Below, piece by piece: positions 5,112-9,828 of a stretch of DNA of 10,886 nt. The position numbers and the translations under genes were made by a program. This stretch comes from DALYDP01 sp964348685 (lineage in GTDB: Bacteria; Patescibacteriota; Gracilibacteria; Peribacterales; Peribacteraceae): positions 1 to 10,886 of the forward strand of contig CAYGDM010000038.1 in the NCBI GenBank assembly GCA_964348685.1. Direction: 5' to 3'. Position 1 is the first letter of the stretch, and each line of letters starts with the position of its first letter. The notes beneath the pieces are model-generated. The model had not been told where the DNA came from and ran no database searches. It saw nothing but the letters and a program-made list of their open reading frames with translations.

Positions 5112-6212
5112 ATGTCGAAGAACACGGTCAAGCGCATCGGCATCCTCACGGGCGGAGGCGACTGCGCAGGCCTCAACGCGGTAATCTCGTCGATCGTCCG
5201 CGCGGGCATCCCCATGGGCTACGAGTTCGTCGGCATCCAAAAAGGATGGGAAGGCATCCTCGACCCCCCGATGCTGCAGCCGCTGGCGCTGAAAGATATC
5301 CGTGGCATCAGCCACGAAGGGGGCACGATGCTCCGCACCACGAACCGCGGACGCTTCGCCGCAAAGGCGGGCCAAGGCGGCGTTTCACGCATTCCGGACG
5401 ACATCCTCCAGAGCGTCGCGCGCAACATGAAAGACAATGCGATCGACGCGCTCATCGTGATCGGCGGCGACGGCACGCTCACGGGCGCACTGCAGCTCCA
5501 AGAACTGACGGGCGTGAAGGTGGTGGGCGTTCCGAAGACGATCGACAACGACCTGAGCGGCACGGACCGCACGTTCGGCTTCTCGTCCGCGGTCGAAATC
5601 GTCTGCGAGGAGCTCGGGCGCATTCACACGACCGCTGCCAGCCACGACCGCGTGATCTTCGTGGAAACGATGGGCCGCCACGCGGGATGGATCGCCTTGT
5701 ACGGCGGCGTCGCGGGAGGCGCGCACGGCATTCTGCTCCCGGAATTCCCCTTCGAGATCGAAAACCTCGTCACCTTTCTGCGCGGCCGCGTGAAGAGCGG
5801 CAAGAACGCGGCGGTGATCGTGGTGGCGGAAGGCGCGAAGATCGGCGGCACCCTCTCCACGCGCGCGGACGGCACGCAGTCGGCGGAAGCGCAGCTCGGC
5901 GGCGCAGCGGAACGCGTGATGGAAGCAGTGAAGACACACTCAACCCACGATGAATTCGAAATGCGCGTCGCGGTGCTGGGGCACATTCAACGCGGCGGCG
6001 GACCGAACGCGGAAGACCATATCATCTCACGCGCGTACGGCGTGGCGGCGATCGAAGCGGTACACGCCGGCAAGTTCGGCTGCATGGTCTCGATGCGGAA
6101 CAACCGCATGTCGGTCGTGCCGATCGCGAAAGCCACGGGCGAGCTGAAACGCGTCACAGCCGATGATCCGGTCTACGAAGCCGCGAAGAAAATCGGCGTA
6201 TTCATGGGCTAA
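5112..6212 (+). CDS. pfkA: 6-phosphofructokinase, predicted ATP-dependent, group III-like
   Basis: This enzyme phosphorylates fructose 6-phosphate to fructose 1,6-bisphosphate, the committed step of glycolysis, in the cytoplasm. The 366 residues carry the full motif set: GGGDCAGLNAVI at 14-25 (nucleotide loop), IGGDGT at 117-122, PKTIDNDL at 141-148 with catalytic D145 and D147, ETMGRHAGW at 185-193, and LGHIQRGG at 289-296 with substrate residues R285, H291 and R294. By comparison with E. coli PfkA, residue 104 is glycine (G121 here) and residue 124 is lysine (K142). Pyrophosphate-dependent enzymes usually have Asp and Lys; classical bacterial ATP enzymes have Gly and Gly. Gly/Lys occurs in ATP-dependent group III enzymes such as that of Streptomyces, so ATP is predicted. 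It is longer than E. coli PfkA (320). The insertion around GTLSTRADGTQ (246-256) and the altered effector region make classical ADP/PEP control uncertain. Confidence 0.95.
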   Translation: MSKNTVKRIGILTGGGDCAGLNAVISSIVRAGIPMGYEFVGIQKGWEGILDPPMLQPLALKDIRGISHEGGTMLRTTNRGRFAAKAGQGGVSRIPDDILQSVARNMKDNAIDALIVIGGDGTLTGALQLQELTGVKVVGVPKTIDNDLSGTDRTFGFSSAVEIVCEELGRIHTTAASHDRVIFVETMGRHAGWIALYGGVAGGAHGILLPEFPFEIENLVTFLRGRVKSGKNAAVIVVAEGAKIGGTLSTRADGTQSAEAQLGGAAERVMEAVKTHSTHDEFEMRVAVLGHIQRGGGPNAEDHIISRAYGVAAIEAVHAGKFGCMVSMRNNRMSVVPIAKATGELKRVTADDPVYEAAKKIGVFMG

Positions 6213-6219
6213 ACTTGCC

Positions 6220-6252
6220 TGAAGTGGATCCGGACCGTAAGTACCCGCTTCA
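6220..6252 (+). repeat. Weak inverted repeat after pfkA
   Basis: TGAAGTGG (6220-6227) can pair with CCGCTTCA (6245-6252), with one G-U pair and a 17-base loop. No T-run follows, so it is not a convincing terminator. It is the only hairpin between pfkA and the next gene. Confidence 0.25.
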
Positions 6253-6256
6253 CGGG

Positions 6257-6291
6257 CCGTCTTCTGCTGCATACACTTCCTCCCCTCTTTC
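6257..6291 (+). promoter_or_regulatory. Promoter-leader of the 49-residue membrane peptide
   Basis: CCGTCTTC (6257-6264), TACACT (6272-6277, a plausible -10) and CCCCTCTTTC (6282-6291) directly before ATG. Order and spacing match the region before the small membrane protein at 2636 (GTCTTC begins 33 bases before ATG here, 35 there). There is no Shine-Dalgarno sequence. Conservation of this module between two unrelated short genes supports both the promoter and the gene. Confidence 0.45.
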
Positions 6292-6441
6292 ATGAACGCC
6301 ATCGCACCCTTCATCGTGTTGCTCATCGTGGCCCTTATCTTCAACTACATCCCGATGGAAGCACGCCTGAAGCAAATCGGCTACATCGTCATCGGCATCG
6401 TCGCCATCGTGCTGCTCCTCCGTTTCGCGGGGATACTCTGA
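6292..6441 (+). CDS. 49-residue two-helix membrane peptide, function unknown
   Basis: The frame encodes MNAIAPFIVLLIVALIFNYI, then PMEARLKQIGYIV and IGIVAIVLLLRFAGIL. Two hydrophobic helices (about 4-20 and 30-46) are joined by a short basic turn (EARLKQ), so both ends would face the same side, probably outward by the positive-inside rule. There are no cysteines and no recognisable motif; it is reminiscent of the short Thivi_2564-like membrane proteins, but that is only an impression. Support for it being a real gene: a clean helical-hairpin composition and a start region matching that of the gene at 2636. The stop is 14 bases from the convergent stop of the glycosyltransferase-like gene. It could be a membrane subunit, a regulator or a toxin-like peptide; nothing in the sequence decides. 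Confidence 0.65.
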   Translation: MNAIAPFIVLLIVALIFNYIPMEARLKQIGYIVIGIVAIVLLLRFAGIL

Positions 6442-6455
6442 GCGATATCCCTACA

Positions 6456-7784
6456 TCAATACACCGGCAAGATTCCGTTCAGCAGAAGATATGCGCCGAG
6501 CAGTGCCGCACCCGAGACCACACCGGCCATCCGGCCGCGAACCAACGCGGGTACGAATGCGAAAGCCCTCGTGAGCAGCAACCCGAACGGCACAAGCACC
6601 GGGGCGATATAGATGAGCTTGGTCGGAAGTCCGATGGGATGCGGATACTTCCATGCGTACGCGACGAGCGCCGCCATCTGCAGCATACCAAAGAACAGCA
6701 TTCCAACCGTGAAACGATCCCAATCGTCGCCGCGGAAAAAAACGAGGAGATGCACAACACCCGCGACAAGCAGCGCTATCGCCGCGAACGAATACGCATG
6801 ACTCAGCCATGACGAGAACAACGAACTCTGAACGTTGTGCCTGCTGCCGGCCCAGACGTCACGCCAGGTATTGACCAGCCGCACGCGGCCTTGGTCCCGG
6901 TCTTCGAGAGCGAGGAGCTCCGATGCGCGCACCGAGAACAAATCCCGGATGAACGCTCCGCGATCGACATCCCGCACATCCTTCCTCTCCCGCTGAAGAC
7001 CCTCGCTTCCGTATTCCTGAAAATCCATGTTGCTGACGAACAACGCCCCCTCCTGCAGCCAGTAACGCCCGGCGTAGTACGGAGAAACAAGCGCGATGGC
7101 CAGCGCGACCGACAGGGCCCCCGCTAGCATGGCCCGCACCGCCTTGCGCCACATCGTGCGCTTCCGAAACAACGGGAGCAGAAGCAGCGGGATGAGAACA
7201 GCGGGCAGCGAAAATAAAAGAAGAGAGGAAGATTTGATGAGCATCCCGACCGCGAGCGTAGCGGCTAAACCCCACATGCCGCCGATGGAAGGCCTCTTGA
7301 CGAGCAACACGGAGAAATACGCAACGGCGCAGGCAGCCGCATACACGAAGACATCCATATTAATACTGTACGCAAGATACTGCTGCACCGGCAACGCCGA
7401 GGTTACGTACACGAATGCAATGCCCTCCGGGCTCCGCAGCTTCCCCAGCAACGAGACGGTACCACGTAGAAAGAAGAACGCCGCGATCGAAACGAGGCAC
7501 CCGATCGTCTGCACGCTCTCGGCAGCGGGAAGCCCCAGCAAATGCAGGGCCCTGGCGAACAGGAACGCCAGTGGCGGATGGTACGCATAGAACGAAGACC
7601 GTACGTCCCACGCACCCTCATCCCACGGCCACCGGTTCAGCATGTCCAGATGTGAGCCCACGTCCCATCCGATACGAACACCCCATTCCTGATGCAGCAG
7701 AACAAGACGCGACAGAATGAACGCACACAGTAAAACATGTTCGATTCGCAACCGCGACGGAACGACGGGTCTCTTGGCAGCCAT
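6456..7784 (-). CDS. Polytopic membrane protein, probable GT-C-type glycosyltransferase
   Basis: The 442-residue protein has roughly ten hydrophobic helices. After the first (about 17-30) comes GWDVGSHLDMLNRW with D41 and H45, matching the acidic first extracytoplasmic loop of GT-C enzymes (ArnT, PMT, GT39/GT83) that use polyprenyl-phosphate sugars. YAYHPPLAFLFARAL at 66-80 matches the (H/Y)xPPL motif of many such bacterial proteins. A soluble stretch around 245-310 (NMDFQEYG to RVRLVNTW) would be outside. Substrate is unknown; glycan assembly or protein glycosylation at the envelope is the inferred role. The start is taken as ATG 7784 rather than the in-frame ATG 7805 because TACACT lies between them and ends 7 bases before 7784. 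No terminator separates it from the converging short gene. Confidence 0.75.
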   Translation of the reverse strand: MAAKRPVVPSRLRIEHVLLCAFILSRLVLLHQEWGVRIGWDVGSHLDMLNRWPWDEGAWDVRSSFYAYHPPLAFLFARALHLLGLPAAESVQTIGCLVSIAAFFFLRGTVSLLGKLRSPEGIAFVYVTSALPVQQYLAYSINMDVFVYAAACAVAYFSVLLVKRPSIGGMWGLAATLAVGMLIKSSSLLLFSLPAVLIPLLLLPLFRKRTMWRKAVRAMLAGALSVALAIALVSPYYAGRYWLQEGALFVSNMDFQEYGSEGLQRERKDVRDVDRGAFIRDLFSVRASELLALEDRDQGRVRLVNTWRDVWAGSRHNVQSSLFSSWLSHAYSFAAIALLVAGVVHLLVFFRGDDWDRFTVGMLFFGMLQMAALVAYAWKYPHPIGLPTKLIYIAPVLVPFGLLLTRAFAFVPALVRGRMAGVVSGAALLGAYLLLNGILPVY

Positions 7785-7791
7785 CGAACGA

Positions 7792-7797
7792 AGTGTA
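7792..7797 (-). promoter_or_regulatory. -10 box of the GT-C-like gene
   Basis: TACACT on the minus strand (7797-7792) ends 7 bases before ATG 7784. No good -35 is seen 16-18 bases upstream. The same hexamer serves as a candidate -10 at 5083 and 6272. Confidence 0.4.
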
Positions 7798-7859
7798 GAG
7801 GTCATCGCGGAACGATGAAATCACCATCCCGGCGAAGCCGAGTCGAAGGCGAATGTTTC

Positions 7860-7876
7860 ATGGCAGCCCCACCGGG
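7860..7876. repeat. Copy of the tRNA-Glu 3' end (direct repeat, left copy)
   Basis: ATGGCAGCCCCACCGGG is identical to 7962-7978, which is the CCA end, acceptor strand and part of the T-stem of the tRNA-Glu gene plus one flanking base. The copy lies 102 bases beyond the tRNA and has no tRNA body attached: the next bases do not form a T-loop. An attachment-site remnant or a decayed tRNA fragment are the obvious explanations. Confidence 0.8.
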
Positions 7877-7916
7877 TCCGGCTTCGTTGTGAACTTCGCC
7901 GCGACTCCGGGTTCGC

Positions 7917-7938
7917 AAAATCTCGGCGTAGTACCGAG
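7917..7938 (-). terminator. Probable terminator of tRNA-Glu
   Basis: On the minus strand CTCGG (7938-7934), loop TACTACG and CCGAG (7926-7922) are followed by A and TTTT (7920-7917). It lies 24 bases past the tRNA CCA end. The five-pair stem and four-T tail are modest. The hairpin lies inside the stretch flanked by the 17-base direct repeats. Confidence 0.45.
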
Positions 7939-7961
7939 CCATAGCGAAGGTACGTAGCTGG

Positions 7962-7978
7962 ATGGCAGCCCCACCGGG
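7962..7978. repeat. tRNA-Glu 3' end (direct repeat, right copy)
   Basis: This second copy of the 17-base repeat at 7860-7876 lies within the tRNA gene except for its first base. The identity ends just inside the T-stem: after CCGGG the left copy reads TCCGG and this one AATCG. Confidence 0.8.
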
Positions 7979-8037
7979 AATCGAACCCGGCTTTCCTGGA
8001 TGAGAACCAAGTGTCCTAGCCGATAGACGATGGGGCC
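7963..8037 (-). tRNA. tRNA-Glu (anticodon CTC), CCA encoded
   Basis: The 75-base gene folds as a full cloverleaf. The acceptor is GGCCCCA with TGGGGCT; the D-arm has a GTCT/GGAC stem and GG in the loop. The anticodon stem CTTGG/CCAGG encloses TTCTCAT, giving anticodon CTC (codon GAG). A four-base variable region AAAG precedes T-stem CCGGG/CCCGG with loop TTCGATT. The discriminator is G, followed by an encoded CCA, as in other bacterial tRNA-Glu. The first acceptor pair is G1-U72 rather than G-C. The CTC anticodon reads only GAG, so a separate tRNA-Glu(TTC) must be elsewhere. The gene is flanked by its own promoter and a probable terminator, hence monocistronic. Confidence 0.95.
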
Positions 8038-8071
8038 GCGGCTATTGCGCTGATTTCAATAAAGCCCGCGG

Positions 8072-8099
8072 AGTATAGCAAAGGGCACCTGACCCACAA
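8072..8099 (-). promoter_or_regulatory. Promoter of tRNA-Glu
   Basis: On the minus strand: TTGTGG (8099-8094), a 16-base spacer ending in TGC, then TATACT (8077-8072). The extended -10 is nearly perfect. Transcription would begin about 28 bases before the mature tRNA 5' end, leaving a leader for RNase P to remove. It lies just downstream of the minus-strand terminator at 8163-8132, so the two units are insulated. Confidence 0.65.
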
Positions 8100-8131
8100 G
8101 CAATAGGGCCCTTTACGGCGTTTCGCACTAT

Positions 8132-8163
8132 AAAAAACGGCACCTCTCTTGTGAAGAGGTGCC
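8132..8163 (-). terminator. Strong rho-independent terminator, minus strand
   Basis: GGCACCTCT (8163-8155 read on the minus strand), loop TCACAAG and AGAGGTGCC (8147-8139) form a perfect nine-base-pair stem, followed by G and TTTTTT (8137-8132). There is no T-run on the other side, so it works for minus-strand transcription only. The nearest minus-strand gene upstream ends at 8404, about 240 bases earlier. Confidence 0.88.
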
Positions 8164-8403
8164 TCAATCTGGAGATCAATCAACGTGACTGATCATTCTG
8201 TTCCGTCTCGTGCCCGCATGGCACCATTTCCCGGCCCCGGCCGGAACGCTTCTGGCGCAGTAAGCGCCATAGTGGCTCGTGACCGAAACATGTACGTGCT
8301 TCTCTCAAGATGTGCGCGCATACATGTATTCTCCGTGTTGTGGAAAGAAACAAAAAACGCTACATCCAGTCAATCACTGCACGAGCTCATCCGCAACCAC
8401 ATC
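8132..8403 (-). ncRNA. Candidate structured RNA or long structured 3' UTR
   Basis: Between the 84-residue protein gene and the strong terminator lies a non-coding stretch rich in pairing. Hairpins include TGGCGC/GCGCCA (8269-8253, five-base loop) and GTGCC/GGCAC (8224-8210, five-base loop). There is also a nine-pair helix from ACATGTATG and CGTACATGT (8327-8288) containing one G-U pair that exists only in the minus-strand RNA. GTTCCG (8247-8242) can pair with CGGAAC (8205-8200) to close a multibranch unit. It matches none of the RNAs I can recognise by eye (SRP RNA, RNase P RNA, tmRNA, 6S RNA). No convincing own promoter was found, so it may be the tail of the mRNA for the gene at 8658-8404. 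Confidence 0.35.
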
Positions 8404-8658
8404 TCACTTTTTGCGCTTCAAGTCCTCATACGTGCGGAAATACGCGCTTCCGGCTTCGCCAAGTACCCCAAAAAAACCGCGTGCGAACGCCGCTGCATTA
8501 CCGGCAACACCTTTCGGCATCTTCCCCTTCTTCGGAGCGGCCTTCGCTTGTTTTTCCATCGTCGCAAAACCCCACTCGATCGCTTTGTCGATGCCGTGCT
8601 GCACATGGGCGTACGAATTGCCGAGGAGCCGCGCGAAACTTTTAAGTTGGTCAGCCAT
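8404..8658 (-). CDS. 84-residue basic helical protein, function unknown
   Basis: The sequence has two predicted amphipathic helices (about 3-38 and 51-80) joined by a lysine-rich hinge, AAPKKGKMPKG (40-50), and ends in DLKRKK. There are no cysteines, no signal peptide and no clear membrane span, although FFGVLGEAGSAYF (62-74) is fairly hydrophobic. It should be soluble or peripheral and basic. I do not recognise the family. The start at 8658 is chosen because TATACT ends 6 bases before it; an in-frame start at 8724 lies inside the preceding protease gene. It has its own -10 and so may be expressed apart from the operon upstream. A long hairpin-rich region and a strong terminator follow. Confidence 0.65.
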   Translation of the reverse strand: MADQLKSFARLLGNSYAHVQHGIDKAIEWGFATMEKQAKAAPKKGKMPKGVAGNAAAFARGFFGVLGEAGSAYFRTYEDLKRKK

Positions 8659-8664
8659 ACGGAA

Positions 8665-8670
8665 AGTATA
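8665..8670 (-). promoter_or_regulatory. -10 box of the 84-residue protein gene
   Basis: TATACT on the minus strand (8670-8665), five of six to consensus, lies just after the stop of the protease gene and 6 bases before ATG 8658. No good -35 is visible. It predicts a leaderless transcript. Confidence 0.5.
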
Positions 8671-8677
8671 CCGCGCT

Positions 8678-9364
8678 TCAGAGATACCCCAGCCAAAAAA
8701 GTCCCCAACCCAGGAGTAGCGCATCGGTCAGACCGTGGCTCAGCCATGCGGCGTGGGCGCCGCCCGGACGGCGCAGGATGAAACTCCAACACGTGCCCGC
8801 GAGCGCGAGGCCGATCGTGATAAGCGCCACGATGAGATTCGGCAATTCGACCGGCAACACGAGAATAATGAAGCAGTGCATCGCGCTGAACAGGAACGCC
8901 GAGACGGCGATGCCCGCGGCGTCGCCCATCCTTTTCGCAATCTCTCGATCGAGCCACACGCGAAAGTGAAGTTCTTCGAGTGCGGAGTTCACGACGGCGA
9001 GGAACGCGACGATCAAGACGGCGGCGAGCGGCGACGCGGCGAAGCGCAGGTCCATCCCCGCACGAATCGCCATGGGGTCCATGCCGAACGGTTCCGAGAG
9101 CATGAGAATCAATGCAATGGCCGTACCGGTGAACGCGCAGGAAAAACCGACCGCAACGAGCAGCAAACGCCACGACGGCCGCGGCTCGGACACGGGCCAC
9201 ACGACCGACCACCCCCGCTCTCCATGCATAAATCTCCACGCGGCGGGCACGAGCAGCTGCGGAATTTTATAGAGTGACTGCAGACCGTAGCCCCAGAGTC
9301 CTGCGGCGATCGTCAGGGCTTTGACGCCGAAGGGCAACGCGGCAAGGAGGAGGAGAAGCATCAT
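8678..9364 (-). CDS. CPBP-family intramembrane metalloprotease (CAAX/Rce1-type)
   Basis: The 228-residue polytopic protein carries all three family motifs: EELHFR at 130-135 (EExxxR), FSAMH at 159-163 (FxxxH), and HGLTD at 210-214, where the family usually has HxxxN but Asp is tolerated. Catalytic residues would be E130, E131, H163 and H210 in the membrane interior. About six to seven hydrophobic helices are present. Bacterial members process or bind membrane proteins and peptides, and some confer bacteriocin self-immunity; substrate is unknown here. The ATG at 9364 overlaps the RlmH stop by one base (TGATG), indicating coupled translation. A longer frame back to 9439 would begin inside rlmH with non-hydrophobic sequence and is rejected. 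It is the last gene of the rlmD-rlmH operon. Confidence 0.85.
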   Translation of the reverse strand: MMLLLLLAALPFGVKALTIAAGLWGYGLQSLYKIPQLLVPAAWRFMHGERGWSVVWPVSEPRPSWRLLLVAVGFSCAFTGTAIALILMLSEPFGMDPMAIRAGMDLRFAASPLAAVLIVAFLAVVNSALEELHFRVWLDREIAKRMGDAAGIAVSAFLFSAMHCFIILVLPVELPNLIVALITIGLALAGTCWSFILRRPGGAHAAWLSHGLTDALLLGWGLFWLGYL

Positions 9365-9828
9365 CACACGTGATGGTATCCCGATCCCTTCAGGATTTCC
9401 GTCGCGCGGTAGAGCTGCTCCAAAAACACGACGCGGCACAGCTCGTGCGGGAGCGTCATGTCGGAGAGGCGGATCTTCTTGCCCGCGTGTTTCACGTCGT
9501 CGACCAATCCGTAGGCTCCGCCCAACATGAACACGAGGTGCGTGCCTTGGTCCTTCGCCGCACCGATAAGCACGGAAAACTGCGCGCTCGTCATCCCCTT
9601 GCCAGTCTCGTCGAGCACGAAGAGCGCCCCGCCGATCTTGTTCGCGCTATCGATGAGTCGCGCGGATTCATCGCGCTGCTGCTTGTCCGGATCTTTCTCC
9701 TTGCTCGGCGGCAGCTCCACGACGTCGAGCTTCGCCGCGCGTTCCAGCCGTTCCAGATACTGCGCGCAGCCGTCTTTGGCCCAGGCTTCTTTCACGGCGC
9801 CGATGCAGAGAAGGGTGATGCGTTGCAT
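9364..9828 (-). CDS. rlmH: 23S rRNA pseudouridine-1915 N3-methyltransferase
   Basis: RlmH is a small SPOUT-class (knotted) homodimer that methylates pseudouridine 1915 in helix 69 of 23S rRNA on assembled 70S ribosomes. The 154 residues match E. coli (155). Family motifs appear in order: KEAWAKDGCAQYLERLER (13-30), LDETGKGMTSAQFSVLI (72-88), VFMLGGAYGL (99-108, the SAM-binding knot), and SDMTLPHELCRVVFLEQLYRA (122-142), followed by the conserved tail with tyrosine near the end (GSGYHHV; the family usually ends PYHK). The ATG at 9828 abuts the TAA of the upstream methyltransferase (TAAATG) and the stop overlaps the next gene's start, so translation is coupled on both sides. Confidence 0.95.
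   Translation of the reverse strand: MQRITLLCIGAVKEAWAKDGCAQYLERLERAAKLDVVELPPSKEKDPDKQQRDESARLIDSANKIGGALFVLDETGKGMTSAQFSVLIGAAKDQGTHLVFMLGGAYGLVDDVKHAGKKIRLSDMTLPHELCRVVFLEQLYRATEILKGSGYHHV

Noticed and set aside
7785..7805. Start of the GT-C-like gene at ATG 7805
   Set aside because: The TACACT -10 box lies between 7805 and 7784 and the seven extra residues are not needed for the first helix. A 7805 start remains possible if another promoter is used.
8080..8114. Inverted repeat AAAGGGC/GCCCTTT around the tRNA promoter -35
   Set aside because: There are seven pairs with a 21-base loop and no T-run; it could be an operator but is equally plausible by chance.
8190..8215. ACAGAA in the minus-strand RNA as a hint of RNase P RNA
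   Set aside because: The six bases alone are common; the GAGGAAAGTCC helix and the paired P4 partner needed for RNase P RNA are absent.
8185..8781. 198-residue plus-strand frame across the non-coding region and protease end
   Set aside because: It runs antisense to two supported genes and through palindromic hairpins, has no recognisable domain and no promoter, and its composition looks like a shadow frame.
8418..9239. 273-residue minus-strand frame overlapping the CPBP gene
   Set aside because: It is a shadow frame rich in Arg and Ala; the CPBP frame carries all catalytic motifs in the correct order.
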